From: Dasyornis broadbenti
Taxonomy: Eukaryota > Chordata > Aves > Passeriformes > Dasyornithidae
Assembly (NCBI GenBank): GCA_013397935.1
Contig: VZRN01004407.1
Span: forward strand, 395,904 to 459,903
Reading direction: 5' to 3'
Length of the DNA: 64,000 nt
Part shown: piece by piece, positions 1 through 11,897 of the stretch
Numbering within the stretch: the first letter of the stretch is position 1
Layout: every line of letters begins with the position of its first letter
Program-made: the position numbers and the translations under genes
The notes under the pieces: model-generated
What the model was told of the DNA's origin: nothing
The model's input: the letters and a program-made list of their open reading frames with translations, nothing else
Database searches by the model: none

Positions 1-3000
1 TTTGTAAGACTCCATCAGATATTTCATTACACTGGATTCCTCAGTTGAGCAAATAAGATAATTTACTTCACCACAGTTTGATATAAACAGTCCCTCACAG
101 TTGCTTACACATGACAATAAATCAAATGACTGAGGTATCTTCTAGTAGGCAGAATTCAGGAAAACAAAGATTATGTTGCCTGGACTTTCTGTAAGCTACT
201 TGCTGCAATTCACCTCTTTTCCCTGCTTCCCTTTAACCTGCATTAAGGCAAAGATCCACAAATTCATTTGCTTCTGGGTTAAAACAGAGTAGAAATGTTA
301 TATCCTCCTTCTTTGGTAAGGTTTGAATGAATCTGTGCACTGAACCCTTGGAAAATGTTATTTTTCTAAGGGCATGCCACTATTGTCAGTTTATGCCGCC
401 TTTCTCCTTTGCCATCTCCCCGGTCAGTTCAGGGTAAGAAGTCTGCTCTTCCTGTGAGGGGTTTCAACAATTCACATTTCACACCTCCTCCCTGGTTAGG
501 GACCAGAGGCAATGGCCACCAGTCCCACAAGTGTTTCTGGCAGGGAAGGACCACCAGAGGCCCTGGGTGTGCACTTCATCAGGCACATTGTGTTCCATGG
601 TAAATAATACGTAGGATTTTGCTACCTATGACAGGAAACTGTCAGCATTAAAAATATGTCTTCATGGGACCAAAACTGGCAGCACTTGTTATTGTACACA
701 GAATTTATTCAAAATCCATGGTACTAGAGAACAAAAGTAGTGCCGGATGGATATACAGAAATTAGACCCCCAGGAAAAATTTTGCCTAAGCCACTGTGGT
801 AAAATGTGTCTTACATTTCTCTGGGTATTTTTTTAAAGAGCTGTATCTATCAATTGTTCTTTCAAAACTGGTCAGTAAACCATCCTTTCAAGTTTGCAAT
901 TTAGAAAAGAACACTGACAATACAATACATTCCTTACCTATCTCTTAGTAATACTTGAGGAACACAGTGTTCCTCAGATATTCAACTTCCACTACAATGC
1001 ACTGGCTAAAGAGAAAAACCACATTATTGATTCTACATTTCAAGCCTCACTTTTCTGTATGTTATTTCATATACAAAAGCTTTGTACACTGACTTTCAAT
1101 GCTGGAGAGCAGATCTTTTGTAAAGGTCTACTTCTCTTGCGTTTATAGTGTTGCTAGCCTAAATTACATCCTGCAACTGTAAATGGTCAATAAACCAAGT
1201 CTGCCAGATCTCTTCATATTTATTTTACTTTTTTTTAATGACATAAATCATTCTATCCAATGTTATCAACTGTAGGGCATTATTTCTCTGACAGCCTGAT
1301 CATTTTAGCATAAACAGGAATCTGACTTTTAAACCCTTTGTTGTGCACACATCTCAACTCTCAGAAATCCTGGCTGCAAGACTGCATGCCCTCTCTGATG
1401 GCCAAAACCAGAATCTCCACAGATCCCTTTTCCCTAAGGGAACACTTATTCCTTTTCAGACTCCTTCCACTTGTGAAATTTTCTTCTCTGAAGAGTGGAG
1501 ACCTCATACTATTTGTGCGTTCATTGTGTGGAAAGTTTTCTTATAACAAAATGTTTAGTTGCTGTCTAAATTCAGCATCCTTCACTTCCCTCTTAATATC
1601 TGTTGTGACAGCTAAGCAGTATTATTTGTTCAATTTAAGGAAAAGCTGTCAAACTTTGAAAAACATATGTACAAGACACATAACTGCACGCATACATGTG
1701 TGTCTGAAGTACGCTGGCTTTTTATATACCTTCACTAGGCAAGCAGTAAAAGCCAAATAAAGTCAAATTGACATTTATTTTCAATGAAAAATCAACCCCA
1801 AATTTTAAAGGTAGTTTAAACTGTCTTTTTTTTTTTTCCTTAATGAAAGACTGCCTGTGTGCGTATGTGCGTGCCCCTTAACTTCCAGGCCATCAGGACA
1901 GGAAGACTGGCAGAAGGGCCTGTGGCAAACACCAGGTGAGAATAGGTAAGATAGCTTGAATAAAAAATGACTGAAATGAAACACAGAAAAATTAGCTCAA
2001 ATTTATACTTTAGTTTTCTAGTTGTACTTCATATTTTGCTCCTTTGCTATGGCCTTACTGTGACTGTCAGCATACAGGCATGCTGCAGAACAAAACAAAA
2101 ATCACTTGGTTAAACTTTCAAAAACCTCTTTATCAGAAAGTCAGCCAAAGCAGCACTCATTTATTCCACCCAGGTAGAACAACTACTTTGGCTCACACCA
2201 AGGACACCAGATTTATCTGTGGTTTAAGAGATTTAAGAAACAGATTTAAGAAAAAAGAACCCTCTGGGCAAAACTTATATTAAAAAAAAATTTCTTCTTC
2301 ACAACCCTAAAAATTTAAAAGGCCAAAGAAGATTGCAAGGACCACAAAGAAAATAATACTCCAGGAAAGCAGTAAACAATCCCATAATGTCACTCTTCTG
2401 TGTAGATGGAGATAGAAGGATATTGTTCAAAAGGGCCTGGCTTACTGATGGTTAAATGATGTTGCTTCAAAGAAAGCACAATAAGAAATAATAATAATAA
2501 CATGAAAAAAATTGATTCCAGATTAATCACGGGTATAGCTGTGATTTTTTCTGAAACTTATGAAGAAGCTATCATACTAAAGACAGAAGTGCCAGAACAA
2601 TGCAAAATTCATCATTAATTTAGTGCCAGAACAGAGTGTCACTGTAGCTGATCCCATTATAGGGCTGGTACCACAGAAATATCAAAAAGTGACCTTTACA
2701 TTGGCATTAGTGGAGTAGTTCAAAAACATGCTTGGATAACATTTATTATCCATAAAAAAGTGCTTTAAGAGAAGCAACACAGATCTAATAAAAAGAAAAA
2801 CATACCATTTAATCCTGTTGAAATGTTTCAAACATTAAAATAATTAAGGAACCACTACAGGATACAAAAGATTCAGGTTTAAGGAAGCATGTGCTTTTTC
2901 TTCAAAGGCTTATGGGTCAAGAAATGGAGAAATTTATGAAGCTCCATGAAAGCATACAGATGAGCAACCACAATTCACAATATAAAATTCATTGTGGACA

Positions 3001-6000
3001 ATACATTATTGGAAAAAATAGTTTTTAAAAAATCATATTAAATGAACTTTTAAATAACTTCTACTCTCAGAGTAAGAAGAAAGAGGTGACTGTTCAAGAA
3101 GATTGCTCTGATTTAATGCTTAATGATCATTAAGGAAGCAAAAAAGAGAAGGAATAAATTCTTACTGTGCCATTGCCTAAATCAATGATGCATTCTCGTT
3201 TTGTGCTCTACTTGGTTTTGATTGCTTTTGATCAAAAGTGATACACAGGAAGAAAAGAAAGGATTCTGAGAAATTCTGGCACCAAATTGATTGGGCAGGG
3301 GAGCAAACAATCTCAACCAAAGCAGGGCATTATAAAATGCAACAATTAGAGTTTAATTCTCCTATCTGTATATGTAGCAGATGCAGGATTACATGGGGAT
3401 CATATTATTTCATTCTTTCAAAGCAAAAATGGGTGCTCTCAAAGGAAATAAAACCCACAGGTTATGTATGTTGGTATAATCAATAATTATCCTGAATAAC
3501 AGATTGTCACTGGATGTTATGCAAACAGTTCACTGAGATCCTGACTGTAGCCTGACCCAGGAAGAAATTTTCCTGTGGCAGTGTTAGTCAATCCTCACCT
3601 GTGACAATCCCAGACAGCTCAAAGTGGAAAACCAGCATTTTGTATGGACTGGTGGTTTGTGTGATTTCTACTCCTGGGCTATGCAGAGACACTGGTGAAT
3701 AGAAGGTTTTCCATCTTCAACGACCGCTTCCAGCTATCTTGGGAGTACAGCAAAAGCAACTTTCCCCCCACCACCCTCGGCTCTCAGATGTTCTCCCTGT
3801 CACTTATGTGACATTGAAGTGCATTCCTGCCTTTTCCATGGCTCTCCCAGCGCTGCAAAAGCTGTGCCTTGCCCGTGGGAAGTGGTCACTTGTTGCTACA
3901 GGGACCCTGCTGTGTCTGAAGAGAGACCTCTGCCATGGCAACCAAGCGCCACGAAAACTCGCAGGACTTTCTTCCACTGCCACCCTTTTGTTTCTAGACA
4001 GTCCAAGGGAGTAGGAAAATGTCCGTGAAATGGAGAAAGGTAAATGGAATAGGGACAAACACCTGAAATCCCTGTCTGTGGCATAAATAACCAACATTTC
4101 CTCTTTTGCACTGAAGTGGCATTGCTTTGTTTGTAACTGCAGCCGAACTGCGATACTGTCTGAAGAAAATGGAAAGGAGAAGGAAGGAAGAATAGTAGTG
4201 ATTTTTAAATTTTTTTTTGCATTGCGTTAGGCAAGTCCTCATTCAGAAAAATGTTTTATGGATCTTTTTATGCTAGAGAGATTTAGAGTTCCCATTTCCT
4301 ATGAAACAGATTTGTAAGGCACATTTACATCTCTTACATGCAGGACTACGTGTTTATGGATGGAAACTCTCATTTCCTTGGCTGACATCAATTCTCCTTT
4401 AGAAAAAACCCAGAATGTCTAGCTGTAATACTCGACATGGAAAACTTGTCTGTTTATTCAGAGAGCTCAATGAGATAGGAAGAGTGACACTTAAACTATA
4501 AACACAATAGTTTAGTTGACAATGTTATTAAATATTAATCCCAATTTATGTAGGTGTCTAATCAAATAGCGGCCTCGGTCACCTTTGGGGACTGAAGTAA
4601 AATTTAGTTGTTGACATTAATTGAATGAGCTGATCTAGTTATATAAAAATCACCCTACAACATTGAAATCAAACTTAGTATGAAAAGTTATTATCACAGA
4701 GATAGGATGGAACTGCCAGCTCCATACAGACAATATAATTGGTATTCTCAACTGCCTGCCAATCTACAGTTACATTTCTGGCTTAGCAAATGTAGCTATT
4801 ATAAATGGCAGCATGCACTAGGCTTACAGAATAAGAGTATTTACAATTTCATAGATAAAGAGCATCCACTGCAATAAGAATGTTATAAAAGAAAAAAGAA
4901 AAGTAAAATATTGTACATTTACCTAAGGTAAATTGTTTTATTATTGGCTTAAATGCTAGGGTACATAGAAAAGTACTTAATGTGTCTATTTCTCCTCTAA
5001 ATGCTACCAAAACATCTCAAAATGCAGGTGTCATCTTCATAAAGTGTTGAGCAGATAAAAAAAAAAAATCAACCACTGCTTTGCTATTGCCAGAGCTCTG
5101 CCTTGTCCTAAGGAAGAGAAGCTTTTGGAGCTGAGGGCAGAGGGCTTTAGGAAAGCTCAGCTGAGAGATGGTGAGAGATGGGCAAAAAGGCAGGGTAAGC
5201 CCAAACTTTTGACTGAATACTCCTATGCTAAGACACAAGAGTGTCCGTATAAAGATTTTGTCCAAAAGTCGAGCAAAGAGTTGGGAATCTTTTGCTAAAG
5301 GAGTTTGAAATGGGAAATGGGATGACTTGTGTTACTGTGTTCACCCTCTTTATGACACTGTAAAAACTAGTAGATTTTGGATACCTTCCCTCTAACTGTT
5401 CAGAAAAAGTTTCAAAAATTCAAAGTGGAAAAGGAAACACAAGCCAAAACCATTTTACTATTTCCCACATACAGAAACATAAAGAACTAGTAAATCGGTG
5501 TGTCACTGACAAGAGTGTCTCTGTTCCAACATTCACTGTGTTAATAACAGCTGTTAGCTTGTTTTATGAAAAAAATCAATTGACAGATAAAGAGGACACT
5601 TTTCACTAAAGGAGCAGCACATCAAGGCTTTCAGCATGTCTGCATCCCTTCTGCTGTAATGTACTCCTGGACATGTGTTTGATGTAAGGGACTGTTTGGT
5701 TTTGTTGAGATTCAAGATGGGGAGAGGCAGCTGTGAGAGAGAAAGAGTTGTGGGCATTTGTAATGGCCAATACTCTTTATCACAGGACTCAGAACAAAGA
5801 TGCAGCATCCTAAGCTGTTATACACCAGCCCTTGAATCCCACATCTATGCTCTGCTCCACAAAAAAATATGTGTAGTTTTATCTGAGAGAAATAAGGTTT
5901 TGGTAAAACACACTGTCATGTGAATGCATTTTTCAAAGTCTGGAATAAACAAAGGAAAATTCTGCACTAAATTTCTGTTTTAAGAGAAATGAGTATACAT

Positions 6001-6402
6001 TCTGTGAATCCCTTGATTCTTACTCATAGTTTCAGTCACAAACTCAAAAAAAAAAAAAAAAGGAAACTCAAATGAGCAAAGGACCAGAGTCAGTACTGGA
6101 TAATGTAAAGAACTACCTTTGAAAAGGCATTATCACAACTCCCAAGAAATTGAGAAACCTTATGACCAGATCCAAAGGAGGACTTACATACTGAAGACTT
6201 ATGCAGAGCTAAAGTACTTACATTCAGGACCATGACACCAAAATATGACTCTTACCTGCCACTGAGGTACTAAAAGGAACTTTACATAGGAATTGAGGGG
6301 GGTTTTAAATAACTGTAATTTCTTTCCTGTGACTTAACATTAATTCCATAGGAACAACATTGATACAGAAATTAAATGAAAACCCCTGTGATCCAGTCTT
6401 AC
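1..6402 (-). other. GRID1: Partial GRID1 intron downstream of exon 14
   Basis: This is intron DNA running out of the window. The donor gtaaga is at its high-coordinate end. I looked on the minus strand for the next S2 exon and found none. It is AT-rich, with a 16-base A tract at 6046-6061. No recognisable mobile element or RNA gene is seen. Several open frames of 60-140 codons on both strands have no family resemblance and no splice logic, and are taken as chance. Confidence 0.85.
6046..6061. repeat. A16 tract
   Basis: Uninterrupted A homopolymer in the partial downstream intron. Confidence 0.9.
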
Positions 6403-6598
6403 CTTCCTGATGCCTTCAGAAGGGTTTGATACGCAATTATCTGCCCCATTATTCTTACTGATAGTCCTCCACAGTTCAGCAAATGTGTTATCCTGCTCCA
6501 AAGGGTTGGTCCCTTTTGCTTTAAAGTATTCATACACTGCTGAATCCCTGACAGTACCATAAGATATATCCATTTGTTTGGACAGATCCTGAAATGTT
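6403..6598 (-). CDS. GRID1: GRID1 coding exon (probably exon 14): first part of S2 ligand-binding lobe
   Basis: This 196-nt exon starts with one base that completes the arginine codon (AG plus A) and encodes 65 residues, [20 protein letters not shown] to NPSEGIRK. This is the start of S2, extracellular and following M3. [13 protein letters not shown] is the delta-receptor version of the iGluR helix that contacts the ligand side chain. The cysteine in [10 protein letters not shown] is retained. The acceptor is gaatttcag and the donor AAG followed by gtaaga, ending in phase 0. It is separated from the previous exon by 18.6 kb. The next expected exon, starting around AKKGNYAFLW in mammals, was not found between 1 and 6402, so it lies outside the window together with M4 and the cytoplasmic tail. 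Similarity to GluD1 is close to complete, with N for G or S at a few sites. Confidence 0.97.
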
Positions 6599-6848
6599 CT
6601 GAAATTCAAGCAATATTGAGAAATTAGTATTATGTAGTACATCAGCAAGATTTCATTAATTAAGTGGCTTCTTCCTATGTCTGTCATTAGTCAGAAAGCA
6701 CTTACCCTCAGCAAGTAACATTTCCATATTTCATTCCTCATCACAAAAGAAAACCAAGGAGTTATTTAATTGTACTGAGATCATATAATTTTAACTACAT
6801 CCAAGCTCTGTTTCATGCCAGTGAAGATTTTTTTTCTTTTTTCTTTTT

Positions 6849-6883
6849 NNNNNNNNNNNNNNNNNNNNNNNNNNNNNNNNNNN
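6849..6883. other. Assembly gap (35 N)
   Basis: N run flanked by T-rich sequence on both sides, so the gap probably sits in a poly-T tract that short reads could not span. Confidence 0.98.
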
Positions 6884-9110
6884 TTTTTTTTTTGACAGAT
6901 AACGTTCATGTTAAATATGCTGCCAAGATTGCACAAGAATATAATGCGATAAGGACTTACCTGAACGCAGGAAAAACTCAGATTATAAACATAAACTTCC
7001 AGCCCCATCAATTTCACCAGAAATACCTTGCAGAATTCAGTGGAATTAGTTTGCAGTTATACCAATGCTCCATCTACTCCAAATCAATATGACTGTTTTA
7101 AACAAACAAATAAAATCTTACTTTCAATTTCCACTAAGTCTCTCTTGCTCTCTCTTTTCACAGCCTCTGGTAAAACAGGCATTTTTCATTCACACAGAGG
7201 CCTAACTTTCATTTACTCATCATATACCACTCTGGAAGTGTAAATGGGCCTCACCCTGAGTGGCTGTGAATGCACAATTTATTTTCAAATTGTACAGAAT
7301 GTAATTCACTCCTGTTTTACAGCCTTTTCTGCACCAAAAGGTGTAAATCACTGCCTGCATCAACAAAAACTAGCCCAAGCTTTAAAACATTTAAGGTGGC
7401 ATTACTGCCATCAGAAGCAGCATCCTGGCTGTTTTCCCCCTCTCAGACGTTCCTTCCCATTTCTGTACCTTCTTCCTTTGCCCTCAAGGATCGCTTCTGT
7501 GTGGTGCCACCATTTTTCCATCTGAGCATATGAATATACAAATACACATTTGACCATCGACCGCCACACGCAACAGCAGGGACCAAACTGGATCTCATAA
7601 ATAATGGCTTATTTTCTGCTTTATAAATGTGTGACTTCACATACTAACAACATGCTTCTGATACGACCAACTCACACTGCTTGACATCAGTTAAACTAAA
7701 GAGACTCTCCCTGCCTCGTCTCTACCCCCCGGCCCGTTTATTTTTCCCAAAAACAATCTTTCATAAACAAGAATTTCCTGATCGATAGATCTGAAAGGCC
7801 CGCTCTCACCACCTCCCCCACACCTCCAGTTCCTGGAGCGACAAAAGCAGAACATTTTGGCTTGCAGCTGGTGTGGATTTCTTCACAGTGCTCCTGAGGA
7901 GCTTCCCTTGGCCCATGAGCCAAAGCTGTTTTCCGCATCTGAGGACTTGTCACAGACAATATTTTTCTGCCACCCTCTTCCCTGTTTCACTGGGGAGATG
8001 CCACTGCTGACACCTCACATGCCTGTAGGATTTCCTGCTACACTATTTAAAGCAAAACAATCTAGGCCTATACACAATACCATATAAAAATATGTAGAAA
8101 GCTCTTCCCTCTTCTCCCTCACATCACCCCCAGGCCTCCCAACTTCAGCTGCAAAAGGTGCCCGTGCCCTTTTCTGGGGCTCCTGGTGTGGGAGCCCTGT
8201 CCCCAGGCTGCAGCTCCACAGGGCTGCCTCTCAGCACACCCCCCAGCCCAAACTCTTCAAACTCACAAGCGGCTTCAAACAGTTTAAGTGGTTTAAGTTC
8301 TTAAATTGTGTTAAGGACTTTTTATCATTTTAAGCTGTTAAGCAGCTTTAAGTAAGACTGTGTGAACAGTTTCTCTCTATATACATTGCACACTTGTGGA
8401 TTTGGGCTAACTCTAGGAGTTCCATCAAACCCCAAACCTCCTGATATTTCCCTAGCTCTGTATACGGCAATTGATAAAGTACAAAACAAACATCCTGGAG
8501 GCTGTTGGAAATTCAAAATGAAAATGAAAAATGAAATTAAAAATGGGAGACTCTGTTCAGATTTTATTTCTGTCATTAACAATCCTGGAAGGTCTATTCT
8601 GCCCCCCTAAATCTTTCATGTACATTCTATGGAAACGTTTTTCCTCCAGTCTTGATCTACAAGATTACATGCTGTATTTAGTTCTGTCTTTATTTTTTAA
8701 ACAAAATTTCATCATATCCCAGGGAATTGTTTACATCCCGGGAATGGATGATTTGGCTATTAAAAGACACATTTCTGCCTATAGGGCAAAGATACATACT
8801 CAATATACACAGGAGGGTTTTCTGTGTGTAAACTTTTCACTCCAGGTTTAGCGTAGAGATTTTGGCGTGTGTGGGAAAGCATGTTTGGTACAAGCACAGT
8901 AGCAGAAATATGTTTAACTAATACACTTTAGCACAGCTTTCAGCTGGTAATAACTTTACAAATGCCTACTGCTCATACTGCTATTCTGTTTGAAAGTTTG
9001 AACATGAGAGTTTGAACAGTTAAAAAATAATTAAACATCCAATTTTAATATTATCAGTATTTTTTGTTTTCCTCTATTGCTATGGAAGCTTTTACTCAGA
9101 AATATGTATT

Positions 9111-9190
9111 TTGTTTTAGCTAAATTGCACTTTATTGACAATCAGTATTTTTATTTTAGCTAAATTACACTTTATTGACAATCAGTACTG
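9111..9190 (+). repeat. Tandem duplication, two 40-bp units
   Basis: Units at 9111-9150 and 9151-9190 match at 36 of 40 positions. Each contains TTTTAGCTAAATT and ACTTTATTGACAATCAGTA. Confidence 0.95.
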
Positions 9191-10958
9191 CACAAAAGCA
9201 CAGTACATGTTGCTTTACGAGCAGCACAGTTTGTTCAATTCTCTAAGCATCACAGGGCAGAGTGAGCAAATCTGGGGTTTGAATCAAGTGCTTGCAATAA
9301 ACAGACAAATGTGCAGGTGGCAGGGAGGGAAGCACAGCCTTTGCCGGGGTGTAGGGAGTAGGGTAACGACCCCTTTCGCTGGAAGCATTTCCTTGGAACA
9401 GAAAATGTGGAGTATTGTGTATCCTAAGGATTTCTTGTAGAACACTATAATGCATCTTTGATATAAGAACAGCCACTGATACAGGAAATTCTCCATGCTG
9501 CACCACCGCTAGAAATATCCTGTGAGATACACAGATGGTCACCAGAGGATACAGTAAGGGGCACAGGAGGTAACCAAGCTCACAAGTGGTTCCTGTAGCA
9601 TAAATTCAGAAAGATGGGGACTGTTAGAGTGAGAAAATAACCTGATACCTTTACCAAATGGACTATGTAGCCAAAAACCTATCCCAGAAATTATCCTGAC
9701 AGGGAGTGGTCTCAACCACAGTTCTTACTCTGTATAAAATAATATCTCTGTGCTGTATTTCTGCACTGAAAGTGGAGGTGATGCTCAACACCTCCAAGGC
9801 TAGAGAATTGGTCAAAAGATTTGGCGTGGTGGGTATGGGCACATACATAAATGATACTGAACGGAGAGGAATATCTCCTGCTTTTACAGGGTGGAGTAAG
9901 ATAATCACAAGGGCAGGTCTTAAACACTGATTTTAACTCCCTCAGATTTGCCTTTGCCAGACAAAATCATTCACTGCTACATTTCAGATACTGGCTGCAT
10001 CTTACAATTTTGTCATTCTCTAAAGGCAGCTGCTGTCATTGTTCTTAAGCTTTATTTCCACAACTAGCTCTTAGCTGGACCCATCTCCTTTAGCCACTCA
10101 AATTCTTGTCTCACTTTCCTATGGAAAAGATTTCATGCATTTAATATACAAAATTATTTGCAACAAAAATGTGCAGCATAGGAGGAAGCCCCATTAACCT
10201 TACCACCTCAGTTATTGGATCTCACAAGCCTTTAAAGGCTCTTTGTAGGTGTGATTAAAGATAAAGCCAGTAAAGCAGAAAAAGCCAATGTTGTTCACTT
10301 AGAGTTACAGGAGCACAACTTCAATTTGTAGATAAATACATCCACCATGTGATTGCTATAATTGACAAGTACATGTAAACCAATTGATTTAAGTAAATGT
10401 ATCTGCAGCCAACCTAAAGAAAAATGTTGTCTTTTAAACCTGTATTACCAGCCAAAATATTTAATGCCCATATTTATGCTTGGGAGATGAATGCAATAAT
10501 TGATACGTATTCCCAGTGGAATTGCAATTACTTCACGCAGAGTCAGCTGAAAACTGGGCTCTCTGCTTGTTTTGTTTTTAAGAAACTTATTGACATAAAA
10601 CAAATGCTGCAGAAAACAGAGACAGGCACTAGCTGTATTAGCATTTACAATTAGACCACTAGAAGCAATTGCCAGAATACCAGTACTGGTTAAGATACAC
10701 CTTTTGGAGATGTTTTCTTACTTGTAAAAGCCTCATGCAGCTGTAGATACATAGACTAAAAATACACTGCCAGTATGGGTTTCTTTTACTCTGTTACTGC
10801 TACATGCCCAAGACTTCTGGATGAATAGTAAGTGACAGACTAAACTTGACACCAGGTGCTTTGAGGTAACTGCAGATCAATTAACTCAACTAGAGAAACT
10901 TGGATCATCTGCTGTGATCAAAGTATTTTTCAAAAGAAAAACAGGTTCCTGTCATTTC

Positions 10959-10975
10959 AAAAAAAAAAAAAAAAA
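10959..10975. repeat. A17 tract, followed by a T run
   Basis: A homopolymer, then GGGTA and a run of T: a short A/T foldback. Confidence 0.9.
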
Positions 10976-11877
10976 GGGTATTTTTTTTTAAACCCTTAGA
11001 GTTTTGCTCAATGCAGCATAGCATTCTAGGTGATGGCTGTCATCAAGATAAAGTGTCCTAGAGATGATGAGACTTTTTAAAATGCTCTTCCTAAATGAAG
11101 CCTTAAAAATGGATACATAAAACGTATGGTACAAGTCCTAAACTTCTATTTTTAAATGCCTTGAGGCTAATTTATTTTCTTTTAAACCCTTTTTCTTCAA
11201 AAACTAGGAATTAATTACATCTACAGAATTAAATATAAGTGCAGTTCCTAAAAAGAACTGTTTTCTCCACACAGTATATGAAAGGGAAATATGTGTTTTA
11301 TGTACTGGCAAAACAGTAAACCCAGTAAACTTCAAAGTAAAAATAGAAGTCTGTGAACTGATTTGACAAGCTTCTACTACTATTGTAAGCCTAAGAAATA
11401 CCTATGAGCTGAAACCTAGAATATAAAATCCTGTCTGAAAGGAGATGCATCGGATAAAGTTATACCCAGTAGAAAGCAATGAGTTGAAAGAGAATTCTGC
11501 CTACTGTGAACTGCAGAAAAGTGCAGAATTTTGAGACATAAACTTGCTCAGAACTCCTCCCTCCAAGGAAAATTTTTCCATGACAATGAGGACAAATAAG
11601 AAAATGGTGTTAGTTGTTGTCAACCACATCAATCCACCCACTGAGACATGAACTTGGAAGCCAAGCAAGCCTTGCCAGATCAGATTTTTGTTTGTAGATG
11701 TCCCTGGTAAGAAAAGAGTCTGCAAAGCTGAATCAAGGTTGAAGTGGTACTGCAGGGGTACAGATAATGTCTACGTGAGCAGATCTTACCATTCAGAACC
11801 TCAGTCCTGATCTGAGTCCTGATTAATTTTTATACCCACTTACGAATCTTCAAGGCAAAGGATTTGAGCCTCAGTAC

Positions 11878-11897
11878 ATTGTTCATATATGAACAAT
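11878..11897. repeat. Perfect 20-bp palindrome
   Basis: ATTGTTCATATATGAACAAT equals its own reverse complement. The symmetry stops at C/C on either side. Confidence 0.9.

Noticed and set aside
1338..1760. 140-codon plus-strand open frame
   Set aside because: Intronic, with no similarity I recognise and no neighbouring splice sites in a consistent phase.
1..6402. Search for the next S2 exon and M4 exon
   Set aside because: No segment resembling GNYAFLWDVAVVEYAAL or the M4 helix was seen on the minus strand.
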